The notes under the pieces were generated by a model. The model did not search any database, had not been told where the DNA came from, and saw only the letters and a list, made by a program, of their open reading frames with translations. A program made the position numbers and the translations under genes. DNA of 64,000 bases from Bacteroidetes bacterium GWB2_32_14 (GTDB lineage Bacteria; Bacteroidota; Bacteroidia; Bacteroidales; UBA12077), in the NCBI GenBank assembly GCA_001768235.1, contig MENK01000024.1, positions 210,468 to 274,467 of the forward strand. Reading direction: 5' to 3'. Below are positions 54,425 through 63,610 of this stretch, one piece after another (within the stretch, counting starts at the first letter, position 1; every line of letters begins with the position of its first letter).

Positions 54425-56323
54425 TTAAATTTTTGATTTAGGTAAATGTATAAAAAATGTAGTCCCTCTATTAACAACCGATTCAACCCAGATTGTACCG
54501 TTTAACATACTTACCGACTTACGAACTGTTGCAAGCCCAATCCCGGTTCCGGGGTATTCATCTTCGCTATGTAGCCGCTGGAAAATGTTAAATATTTTAT
54601 CCCAATATTCTTCGGGTATTCCTATCCCGTTGTCTGAAATTTTTAATGTAATGCCTTTAGCATCCTGATCGTAATTGATTTTTATTTCTAAAGGCTCATC
54701 TTTACGTCTATAAATTACTGCGTTATCAATTAAATTGGTGAAAATTTGTTGTAACAGGCTTTCGTTTCCATAAATTTCGGGTATTTCTTTATCCACAAAA
54801 AAAGTTGCTCCCACGTTTTCGAGTTTCTGCTTAAAATCGGAATAAATATTATCGATTATTTTATTAAGCGAAACAGGGTAAATATCTATTGATTTGCGGC
54901 CAAGCCTTGAATAATCAAGTAAATCATTAATCAGGTGTTCCATTCGGACACTTGCCTGAACAATGTAATTCATGTATTGCTGCCCTTCTTCGTTTAACGA
55001 TGCACGGTGCCTGTTTGTAAGTATTTGCGAAAAGCCAAATATAGCCCTGAGTGGTGCCCGCAAGTCGTGCGATATGGAATAGCTGAATGATTCCAATTCT
55101 TTATTAATAGATGCAAGCTGGGCTGTTCTTTCTGCTACACGTTCTTCAAGGGTTTGGTTTAATATTTTAATTTCTTCCTGGGCAAGCAACCGCTCATCAA
55201 GTTCAACCCGCAATTGCTCGTTTAGCAGGCTTAATTCATACGTACGTTCATTTACTTTTTGTTTCAGCTCCCTGTTATGTTTTTGCTTGTTTTTAAAGGC
55301 ATAGTAAATTGTTAATACCAGAAAAACAACCAGGATTGTAATTATAGCGAGCAAATACATTAAATTTCTCTGACGATGAATTGTTGAACTCTGTGTTTTT
55401 AGTATATCGGTTTGATTTTTAATTTGATATTCCTGACTTTCAATTTCTTCTCTTTGCCGTAGCAATAACTGGCTGCCTTCGTTTACATCAGCAGAAAGGG
55501 CTCTCAATTTTTCTGATTGTTGATCAAATACCCGGCGTTGCTCTGAAATTTGTTGTATTTTAATACCCAGTTCTTTTTCACGCTGGTTAAGCAACAGAGA
55601 TTGGTTATCCAGGATTCTTTGTTGTTCCCTGATTTTACGAGTTTGCCTGTTTAAACTGTCTTTATTAATCTCAACTTCTTTAGTTATAGCAGAAATACTG
55701 TTTTTAAGCTGAGCCAGGTTGTTTTCAAGATTTTCCGTGTGTTTTTGCAGGGTGCGCAGGCTTTGCTGTCCTTCCCTGTATAGTTCGGCAACATCAATTT
55801 CAGTTCCTCCAAGCAAAATCATATCCTGCATAATACCAAGATGCTGATTAATAATATTCGCCTTGTTTATTTCGAACAAGAGATTGCCCTCTTTGGAATC
55901 GATAAAGTTTATCATCACAATTTGTTTGTTCTGGTAATTGTCGCTCACCATCAGGATATTTTTTCCTTCAATACGGTCGAACAGGTTTACCAGGTTTTCT
56001 TCGTTTCCTTTTGTAGCAAAAACCAATTGCACATTGTTGATATCGCTCAGAGTTGTGGCTGATGTAACCCGGATAGGTTTATTTCTTATCGTTTTTGTTT
56101 TCGAAAGTGTAATTAGTTCATGAAGGATGTTTTCATCCTGGCCAATGATGAGAAAATGAAACTCGTTTATAGAATCTTCGTTTTGCCACTGAATGTTTTT
56201 TGCAAAATTGTAAATATAAGCGCTTATTGCAATTTCGCGACTCACTTGTTGTGCACTAATACTCCCGTTTAGCCCCCAAAAACAAGCAGTTGATAAATAA
56301 ACATAAAGAATTAATTTTTTCAT
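54425..56323 (-). CDS. Sensor kinase with N-terminal YfiR-like (DUF4154) domain
   Basis: 632 residues. Signal peptide (ends SISAQ), a YfiR-like periplasmic domain (about 25-180: IAISAYIYNFAKNIQWQ, VQLVFATKG, GNLLFEINKANI), a long periplasmic coiled coil (about 190-320), a membrane helix (NLMYLLAIITILVVFLVL), a cytoplasmic coil, HisKA with YSISHDLRAPLRAIFGF and HATPase_c (GTGIGLATVRKSV). It begins 10 bases after the TonB-dependent receptor. YfiR domains in the periplasm are known to interact with membrane signalling partners; the receptor may pass a signal to it. Confidence 0.92.
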   Translation of the reverse strand: MKKLILYVYLSTACFWGLNGSISAQQVSREIAISAYIYNFAKNIQWQNEDSINEFHFLIIGQDENILHELITLSKTKTIRNKPIRVTSATTLSDINNVQLVFATKGNEENLVNLFDRIEGKNILMVSDNYQNKQIVMINFIDSKEGNLLFEINKANIINQHLGIMQDMILLGGTEIDVAELYREGQQSLRTLQKHTENLENNLAQLKNSISAITKEVEINKDSLNRQTRKIREQQRILDNQSLLLNQREKELGIKIQQISEQRRVFDQQSEKLRALSADVNEGSQLLLRQREEIESQEYQIKNQTDILKTQSSTIHRQRNLMYLLAIITILVVFLVLTIYYAFKNKQKHNRELKQKVNERTYELSLLNEQLRVELDERLLAQEEIKILNQTLEERVAERTAQLASINKELESFSYSISHDLRAPLRAIFGFSQILTNRHRASLNEEGQQYMNYIVQASVRMEHLINDLLDYSRLGRKSIDIYPVSLNKIIDNIYSDFKQKLENVGATFFVDKEIPEIYGNESLLQQIFTNLIDNAVIYRRKDEPLEIKINYDQDAKGITLKISDNGIGIPEEYWDKIFNIFQRLHSEDEYPGTGIGLATVRKSVSMLNGTIWVESVVNRGTTFFIHLPKSKI

Positions 56324-56333
56324 CTTTTTTGGT

Positions 56334-58337
56334 TTAATTATTTAGCGTATAACCAACAGAAAACATGATGGTACGCTGTGCCTGGCGATACCTGTCGGGG
56401 TCTCTGTTTGATGTATGATAGTATTCTGTGTTTAATATGTTTTTTGCTGAAAGTTGAACTGAAAATCCTTTGTAGTTTACTAATGACAATGCCCCGTGAA
56501 ATATCAAACAAGGGTCAATATACGTGCTGCTGGTTGAAGATATCATTTTAGGATTTTCTCTTTTTCCAATGTAATTGGCATGGATGTTAATTTTTATGTA
56601 TTCGTTAAAAGAATAGGTTATATTCATATTTCCTGTATGTTTACTTATTTCGGGTACTAAATCACCAGATTCGTTATAACTTTGATTAAATGTATAATTA
56701 ATTGATGATTTTAGCTTACGGGAAGCATACCTGATATATATTTCTACCCCGTCGGTTTCAATTTTGCCACCATTAACCCATCTGTAATCGTCGTTAATAA
56801 CTTCTTTTGTTATGGCATTTTCAAGATTATTTTTATATCCAATGATATCCATCGTGTAATTATCGGCTATAGAGAAAGTAAATGCCGTTTCCAGCGATTT
56901 CATTTTTTCGGGTAACAATGAAGGATTTCCTAAACCATCGGTGTAATCCCAGGGTTTTGGGGCCCTGAAAGCTTCAGCATAGGAGAGGCGGAAAAGATGT
57001 TTTCTGAAAATATAACTAAGGCCAGCCCTCGGTGTTAATACTTGATCATAAATACTGCTTTGATCAAAACGGGTTCCCCCGGAAAGAAAAAGATTTTTAA
57101 ACAGAGTAAATCGGGGTTCTATAAAAATGCTGGTAAGGTAATTTGTTATCATTTCTGGTTTTGTTGGTACGGGGGGAGTTTGTTCTGGCGATTCGCTGTA
57201 AGATAAAGATGCTTTTTCTGACAGTTGCCCGTATTCAAATGTTAAACCACCTGTAACTGAAAAAAACGTATTGGCGGTATAATCCAGTATGTTTTCAAAT
57301 CCTGTTAAATTGTTTGGCCTGTAATATCCTACCTGGGCGGTATCGAGTACAAAATACACTGTGTTGTCGAGTACGGTGGTATTTCGGTTGTATAATACTG
57401 AAGAATATGTTAGTTTATCGCTTATCTCTTTCGTGTATTTGAGATAATTATTTATAAACCGGATATTCCATGAAGTTCCATAATCCCTGTACAGCGTTCC
57501 ATCAGATTTTTCCAGTGTGGCTGTTGAGGTTTCTTTATAATTGTAGTTGGTTCCTAAAATGAAATCCTTTGCTTTAATTTTAAAATCAAATGAATAATCG
57601 TTTTCAAAGTTATCCATTTCGTCAGTCCAGTTATAATCGCCAGCTCTTCCTTTTAAATCTGCCTTATCGGTTTTCTTAAACATGCCGGATGTATTGATAC
57701 CAAACGTGTTTTTATTATTTATATAACTGTAATTAAAATTACTTTCAACGGTATTAAAATTACCTGCTAAAGCATTGATCTCGATTTTTTTTTCTGTTGG
57801 ATTTTGAGTAATTATATTTATAATGCCTGATACGGCATTCGTGCCGTAAACTACTGATGAGGGCCCGTAAATGACTTCAATACGTTCGATATTTGACAGG
57901 TTGTATTGCCCCCCGGCATAGAAACCTCCAGAGTTGAGTTCATTTACCTGTACTCCGTCAATAAGCAGCAAGGTGAGGTTATTTTGATTAGGTATTCCTC
58001 GTTGAAAAACATAACTGTTAATTCCGTTAATATTTCTAAACTGAAACCCGGGAAGTTCTGAAAATACTTCTTCTATTGTAAAATATCCATTTTCTCTTAT
58101 TTGGTCACCCGTAATTACAAAAACTGTTGATGGTACTTCGTTTATATTCTGAGACACTTTTGAAGCGGAAGTAATTTTAAGTTTTGAAAGTTGAGTTAAG
58201 CTTAAATCGTAAATACTGATACTGTCTGTTTGAGAATGGGATACATTTGTGCCGAGAAAAAAGAAAATCAGTACAATTACAAAACCATACCCGGGCTTTG
58301 TAACTAAATTCAAGGATTTCACCGGTGTTTTTTTCAT
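56334..58337 (-). CDS. TonB-dependent receptor paired with YfiR-like kinase
   Basis: 667 residues. Signal peptide (ends NVSHSQT), a plug domain (VPSTVFVITGDQIRENGYFT, LLLIDGVQVNEL, AVSGIINIITQNP), and a barrel with the typical end ...RQAQRTIMFSVGYTLNN. The motif GYFTIEEVF and IERIEVIYGPSS are usual for small-substrate receptors. No SusD-like partner, so it is not a glycan system. Gene order receptor - sensor kinase - receiver suggests that outer-membrane uptake or a ligand is being monitored. The substrate is unknown. Confidence 0.93.
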   Translation of the reverse strand: MKKTPVKSLNLVTKPGYGFVIVLIFFFLGTNVSHSQTDSISIYDLSLTQLSKLKITSASKVSQNINEVPSTVFVITGDQIRENGYFTIEEVFSELPGFQFRNINGINSYVFQRGIPNQNNLTLLLIDGVQVNELNSGGFYAGGQYNLSNIERIEVIYGPSSVVYGTNAVSGIINIITQNPTEKKIEINALAGNFNTVESNFNYSYINNKNTFGINTSGMFKKTDKADLKGRAGDYNWTDEMDNFENDYSFDFKIKAKDFILGTNYNYKETSTATLEKSDGTLYRDYGTSWNIRFINNYLKYTKEISDKLTYSSVLYNRNTTVLDNTVYFVLDTAQVGYYRPNNLTGFENILDYTANTFFSVTGGLTFEYGQLSEKASLSYSESPEQTPPVPTKPEMITNYLTSIFIEPRFTLFKNLFLSGGTRFDQSSIYDQVLTPRAGLSYIFRKHLFRLSYAEAFRAPKPWDYTDGLGNPSLLPEKMKSLETAFTFSIADNYTMDIIGYKNNLENAITKEVINDDYRWVNGGKIETDGVEIYIRYASRKLKSSINYTFNQSYNESGDLVPEISKHTGNMNITYSFNEYIKINIHANYIGKRENPKMISSTSSTYIDPCLIFHGALSLVNYKGFSVQLSAKNILNTEYYHTSNRDPDRYRQAQRTIMFSVGYTLNN

Positions 58338-58497
58338 ATTTTAATATATAAACGAATCACGCTGATTAATTTCTGTATTCTTTTATTCCCAATCTTTACT
58401 CTTTGTATTTTAGATTTTTTTTTATTACAAAATGCTGTTAATTAGTTAAATATAATCATAAATTATGAATTGGCATTCAAAATAGTTTTATATTTTT

Positions 58498-61400
58498 TTA
58501 ATTTCTATTTTCCAATTCCTTAATCTTTTCCTTGAGTTCTTTTATTCTCATTTCGCGTCCAATAAAGGCTTTATTCATACGCTCCAGTTCACTGTTTTTA
58601 TTTTCAAGATCTCTTGTGCGTTCCTGGATACGTAATTCTAATTCCTCGTTTAGTTTAATAATTTCCTGTTCAACTTTTTTCCGGTCAGTAATGTCAATTG
58701 TAAATCCGGCAAGTATTGGCGAATTATTTTCGTCGCGAATCGGGAATTTTATTGTTGTATAGTAACGATCGTTGAAAATCTCATCTACCACGATCATCTT
58801 ACCTTCTTTAACTATTTTTTTGTCATCTTCAATCATTTTATTGGCGAATTCTGAAGGAAATAGCTCAAACATATCTTTCCCTAAAAGTTCTGAAAGTGGT
58901 TTACCCAACATTTGTTCATAATTTTTACTTAAATGTATCGACTTAATATCACGGTCTTTAAAGAAAATATAAATCGGGCTGTTGTCCATTAATGCCTGGA
59001 AAAGTAATTCTCTTTCCTTTAATTGAGCTTCAGTTAATTTTAAATTGGTGATATCATTATTTACAACAATGGCTCCATCAATATTTCCATCATTATCAAA
59101 TATGGGGGCCGTGTAATTCAGAACTATTTTTTTTGCACCATCGAAAGCACTGATTTCCAATAGTTCGTCAGTTATTGTAACTCCCCTGGTAATGGTATGA
59201 TATAATGCCCAATCGTTGTTTGCTATTTCTTCGCCTGAAGGTAACCTGCGTGCTTTAAAAACTTTATATTCTTCAATACCAACTTTAGGTTCGGCTCCCC
59301 AAATTTTTATTCCTGCCGGATTTCCTTTAATTATTTTGCCATTTTTATCAGCAAACCATAATCCTATAGGTAAGATATCGAAAATTCTCTGAAGCAGGTT
59401 TTCCCGTTTTGTTAATTCTATTTCTGCTTTTTTTCGTTCTGTAACATCCCAAACAACAGAAATCATTAGTCCTTTTCCTGCTATCGGAATATTTTTAGCG
59501 GAAATATAAGAAATCAATTGGCCTTTACGGCTAATGGGTATATCTTCCCAGAACATCTGATCAGGGTTTCCGCTTGCGCAATCGTCTAATACTCTCTTTT
59601 TTATTTTCTCTCTAAATTCAGAATCCTCATATACTGCTTCCCAAAAAACATTGTTGTCAACAAGATTTTCTTTACTTGTCCTATAAAATCTGGCGAAATT
59701 ATCATTCATGTATTCAAATTGTACAGTTGGATCAACCGAATTAACGGCAACACCAATTGGTAAATTATCTAATATAACTTTGATGTATGCTTCACTTTCG
59801 CGTAAAGCTATTTCCGAATTTTTTCGTTCGGTAATATCATTAACAAAGCCCAGGAACCTGTTTTCAGATAATTTTACTGCAGATACTATCCAATATCTTG
59901 TTGATTTGTTTTTATGAATAAAAGGAATTTCAATATGGGCTTCACCTTCATTTTTAACAATTTCAAAAACGGGTAATATTTCATTAGAAATCAGGTCGGA
60001 AATACTCATGGAAAGCAATTCATCTTTGCTATAACCTGTTATATCACAGGCAGCTTTATTAACATCAATATACTTTCCATTATTATCTGTAATAAAAACT
60101 CCAAGAGGTGAATAATCAATATAGCTTTGGAATCTTGCTTCGCTTTGGCGAAGGTTTTCTTCAGCTTTCATTTTTTCAGTAATATCTATAGACAGGATAA
60201 AAACACCTTCAGGTATAGGTTCAATACTTAAATCGAACCATCCAACAGCTCCATCAGGAAAAACAAATTTGTTTACAATATGGGCCGGAATTTTTTCATC
60301 CATGCATTTTTTTATAAGTAAGAAGATATTGGAGCCTTCAATTCCAGGCCACGTGTCCATATATTTTTTACCAAGCAGTTCGGATTTGGGCCTGCGATTA
60401 TGAACTTCTGCAACATTATTGAGATACACGTATTTCCAGTCTAAATCAATAATCTGGCATCCTTCGAGCATGTTATCGAGGGTTGAACGTAATCGTTGTT
60501 CACTTTCAGTTAAAATTTTCTGACTTAACCGTTCTTCAATTTGATCTCTAAAAACCAATACAACACCTGTAATATTTCCTTTTACATCCTTTATTGGAGC
60601 GCCACTGTCGGCAATAGGTATTCTGTTACCATCTTTTGAAATTAATAAAGTATGATTTGCCAATCCCACAATCAATCCTTCTTTTAATACTTTTTTTACA
60701 GGATTTTCAACAGGTTCAAGGGTTTCTTCATTTATTATCTTGAAAACTTCTTCAAGTTTTTTCCCTTTGGCCTCTGTTTCTGTCCAACCCGTAAGTTGTT
60801 CAGCTATTGGGTTTAATTGTTTTATTATTCCTTTTTTATCGGTTGTTATAACTCCATCGCCAATGCTGTAAAGTGTTGCCCTGTATTCTTCCTGCGACTC
60901 GTGCAATTCAATTTCATTGGCCAGTAGTTTTTTATATATGTTTTTTTGCCGTGAATTGTAGATCCATGTCAGTAATGCACCGTTAAACAAGATAAGAATC
61001 AGTACCATTAATGTGATAAATGTGGCTTCTTTGTTTAGTTCTTCAAAAATTTCTTTTTTATCAACCTTAGATACCATGTACCAATTTGTACCCGGAATTT
61101 TATCTAAATGTGTTAAAACATCAATATTTCTGTAATCTCGTCCCTCAAAAAATCCTGTCTTACCTGAAGCAGCTTGTACCGCGGGCAAATTTTTATTATT
61201 TATTGAAGATTTCATTCTAAGTGCTGTTCCTTTTGCATGCCTTAATTCGTTTAGGAAAACAATACTGTCGTTTTCGGAGCGAACAATTAATGTCTCAGCA
61301 GACTTGCTTGGTGTAGGCCATTTCTGAATAAGTGGATACAAAAAATCTTCCGGATTAATACTGAAAAAAATTGTGGCAATATATTTATTATTTTCCCCTT

Positions 61401-61914
61401 TAACGGGAGCCATAATATCGTAATGTACCTTTTCGTGTATAGGGCACATATAAAAATCGCCGACAAAAACATCGTTTAATTTTTTAGTTTTTTGAGCCAA
61501 ACTTAAAGATGTGGTATCTACAGTATTGAATGTACTATCTAATGTAAATAATAATACCCCGCTGCTATTTAGAATAAAAATATTATCATATCCATATAAA
61601 TCACGGAATCGGGAAAACTCTTTGTATAAGTTCTTTTTAGAATTCAGATTTCCTGAGACTAAATTTTCAATATCATAAACCATTCGGTAATTATTAGAAA
61701 TAAATTTTGCATCCGATATTCTTTCGTTTTGCCATAGTAAAAACTCATTAATTTTTAAATTGGCTATTGCTTTTAGCTCATTGTACTTTTCATTACGTGT
61801 AATGTTTTTGTCGTTATTGTAATATAACGTTCCTGCAATAATAATTATCCCGCTTATTATAATAATAAGCACAATTATCAGGTACTTATAACTACTTGGT
61901 TTAATTGCTTCCAT
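58498..61914 (-). CDS. Large kinase-less membrane protein: Cache-like sensor, six PAS domains, GRExRIxELK tail
   Basis: 1,138 residues. A membrane helix near residue 12-32, a periplasmic Cache-like part (about 35-295, with ATIFFSINPEDF, GTNWYMVSKVDKKEIF), a second helix (LMVLILILFNGALLTWIY), then six PAS domains spanning about 340-1075. The protein ends IELDR-type coil and MNKAFIGREMRIKELKEKI. No HisKA, HATPase, GGDEF or EAL domain. It is 30 bases after the globin-like gene, so it is the last gene of the cluster that begins at the right edge. Confidence 0.9.
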   Translation of the reverse strand: MEAIKPSSYKYLIIVLIIIISGIIIIAGTLYYNNDKNITRNEKYNELKAIANLKINEFLLWQNERISDAKFISNNYRMVYDIENLVSGNLNSKKNLYKEFSRFRDLYGYDNIFILNSSGVLLFTLDSTFNTVDTTSLSLAQKTKKLNDVFVGDFYMCPIHEKVHYDIMAPVKGENNKYIATIFFSINPEDFLYPLIQKWPTPSKSAETLIVRSENDSIVFLNELRHAKGTALRMKSSINNKNLPAVQAASGKTGFFEGRDYRNIDVLTHLDKIPGTNWYMVSKVDKKEIFEELNKEATFITLMVLILILFNGALLTWIYNSRQKNIYKKLLANEIELHESQEEYRATLYSIGDGVITTDKKGIIKQLNPIAEQLTGWTETEAKGKKLEEVFKIINEETLEPVENPVKKVLKEGLIVGLANHTLLISKDGNRIPIADSGAPIKDVKGNITGVVLVFRDQIEERLSQKILTESEQRLRSTLDNMLEGCQIIDLDWKYVYLNNVAEVHNRRPKSELLGKKYMDTWPGIEGSNIFLLIKKCMDEKIPAHIVNKFVFPDGAVGWFDLSIEPIPEGVFILSIDITEKMKAEENLRQSEARFQSYIDYSPLGVFITDNNGKYIDVNKAACDITGYSKDELLSMSISDLISNEILPVFEIVKNEGEAHIEIPFIHKNKSTRYWIVSAVKLSENRFLGFVNDITERKNSEIALRESEAYIKVILDNLPIGVAVNSVDPTVQFEYMNDNFARFYRTSKENLVDNNVFWEAVYEDSEFREKIKKRVLDDCASGNPDQMFWEDIPISRKGQLISYISAKNIPIAGKGLMISVVWDVTERKKAEIELTKRENLLQRIFDILPIGLWFADKNGKIIKGNPAGIKIWGAEPKVGIEEYKVFKARRLPSGEEIANNDWALYHTITRGVTITDELLEISAFDGAKKIVLNYTAPIFDNDGNIDGAIVVNNDITNLKLTEAQLKERELLFQALMDNSPIYIFFKDRDIKSIHLSKNYEQMLGKPLSELLGKDMFELFPSEFANKMIEDDKKIVKEGKMIVVDEIFNDRYYTTIKFPIRDENNSPILAGFTIDITDRKKVEQEIIKLNEELELRIQERTRDLENKNSELERMNKAFIGREMRIKELKEKIKELENRN

Positions 61915-61944
61915 GAAATTTTATTTAATAAATACAGAAAATAA

Positions 61945-62376
61945 TTATGATTGATTTGCCAGTTTAGAGAAAAATGGCTGGTATAGCCAACTATAAAAAG
62001 GTTTTACCTGCTCGAAAGAATCTCTTGATAATTTATTTCTCAGAATATCCAGTACCTTATTTAACATAGTTGGCCAATATGCAAAATTGAATCCGTGATT
62101 CGAGTACACCCTGAAAACCCATAACACGGTTTCCACAAGTATTTCCGGGTTATAATCAATAAACATGGAATTCATAAACCGCAACAGGTTCCGGTGGTTA
62201 TCAAGCATCATGGTTTCGTTGTTCTCGCCAATTAGCAAAACCAAATCGGGTCGCGAAAGCATTGTTTCGTTCAACTCGGAAAGCGTAATATCCATGTTGT
62301 TGAAGAATTCTATCTGAGCTTCTTCAGATGGTTGTTTTAGCTTTTCCGCGATAGAAATTAATTCACTCTTGGTCAT
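61945..62376 (-). CDS. Globin-like helical protein (RsbR N-terminal-type fold)
   Basis: 143 residues, all helical, no signal peptide. LLRFMNSMFIDYNPEILVETVLWVFRVYS and FNFAYWPTMLNKVLDIL (given in parts) resemble the non-haem globin-like N-terminal domains found in RsbR-type stressosome proteins and in some B12-binding regulators. Proximal-His assignment is not clear. Placed between a kinase and the kinase-less PAS protein, so it is probably a sensory adaptor. The fold call is from memory of that family. Confidence 0.55.
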   Translation of the reverse strand: MTKSELISIAEKLKQPSEEAQIEFFNNMDITLSELNETMLSRPDLVLLIGENNETMMLDNHRNLLRFMNSMFIDYNPEILVETVLWVFRVYSNHGFNFAYWPTMLNKVLDILRNKLSRDSFEQVKPFYSWLYQPFFSKLANQS

Positions 62377-62479
62377 ATTTTGGGGTTTATTAGGTTATTT
62401 ATTGTTTGTTACGGATTTCTTATTTACATATTTATGATTTTTAATTCATAATTTAAACTTGTTTTCAGCAGGCAGGTAT

Positions 62480-63589
62480 TTAATTGTATTCCTGCTTTAT
62501 TGGCAGGGAGAAATAAAATACAGATCCTTTTCCCAATACACTTTCTGCCCATACCCGCCCGTTATGTTCATTAATTATTTTTTTTACAATAGCCAGTCCA
62601 AGCCCGGTACTTGATTCTCCGGCGGTTGTTTCAGAATCTGTTTTACTAAAAAATTGAAATAATTTTGATAAATCATATTTCTTAATGCCAACACCTTCAT
62701 CACTTACAGAAACAATTATTTCGTCATTATGTTTTTTTACAATTACTTTAATTGTTGTATTATTTTTTGAATACTTTATTGCATTTGAGATATAATTATC
62801 GAGGACCTGGTCAATTTTTGCAGAGTCGATATTAAGAATTAATAACTCTTCAGGCTTAAAGAGGTTTATCTGAATTGATTTTTGATCTGCAAAGAAGCGG
62901 TTTCTATCAATGTTTTTTTTAATTAATTGAAAAACATCTGTATTTGCTCGCTCTAAACGTAAATTACCTGATTCAATAACAGATACATCTAATAAATCGT
63001 TAATTAATTTAAGTATAGAATCGCCTGATGATTTTATTATTTCGAGAAACTGCTTTTGTTTGTCCTGATTCATATTACTATTGGCAAGCAATGAGCAATA
63101 CCCTGAAATCAGGGATGCAGGATTTCGAATATCGTGTGCTGCAATACCTAAAAACTCGTTTTTTAAATCGTTTAATTTTTTTAACTCAGTATTTTTCTTG
63201 ATTAATTCGCGCGAAAGGTTATTCAGTTCGTTACTTAACTGAACAAATGAGACATTCATTTTCTCCAGCTCGATCACGTTATGTTCGCCTATTGCAATGT
63301 ATCCATCCCGGGTTTCAAAAAAAGAGAACTGTAATGTTATTGGAATGCCGGTAAGTGTATTTATTGAAAGTAATTGTCCCGAACCGGATTTTATATCGTT
63401 GATGTTAAATTTACCATTAAAATCGACAACAAGCTGATGAAACTGTCCGTTAAGTTGTTTTTTGCCAGCTATTTGTTCTATATATGTATTAAACGTAATA
63501 ATCTTACCATCTTTATCAAGGTAAATAATTACAATAGAAGCCCGATCGTTTAAATAAGATTCAATAATCTTTGTTTTTTGATTATTCAT
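62480..63589 (-). CDS. Cytoplasmic PAS histidine kinase
   Basis: 369 residues. An N-terminal PAS-like domain (about 12-110), a short coiled coil, HisKA with GIAAHDIRNPASLISGYC (phospho-His), and HATPase_c (STGLGLAIVKKIINEHNG). No membrane helix. It begins 21 bases after the B12-binding-domain gene, so a cobalamin- or light-linked signal may be its input. Confidence 0.92.
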   Translation of the reverse strand: MNNQKTKIIESYLNDRASIVIIYLDKDGKIITFNTYIEQIAGKKQLNGQFHQLVVDFNGKFNINDIKSGSGQLLSINTLTGIPITLQFSFFETRDGYIAIGEHNVIELEKMNVSFVQLSNELNNLSRELIKKNTELKKLNDLKNEFLGIAAHDIRNPASLISGYCSLLANSNMNQDKQKQFLEIIKSSGDSILKLINDLLDVSVIESGNLRLERANTDVFQLIKKNIDRNRFFADQKSIQINLFKPEELLILNIDSAKIDQVLDNYISNAIKYSKNNTTIKVIVKKHNDEIIVSVSDEGVGIKKYDLSKLFQFFSKTDSETTAGESSTGLGLAIVKKIINEHNGRVWAESVLGKGSVFYFSLPIKQEYN

Positions 63590-63610
63590 AGTTTTATATA
63601 CATATAGAAC

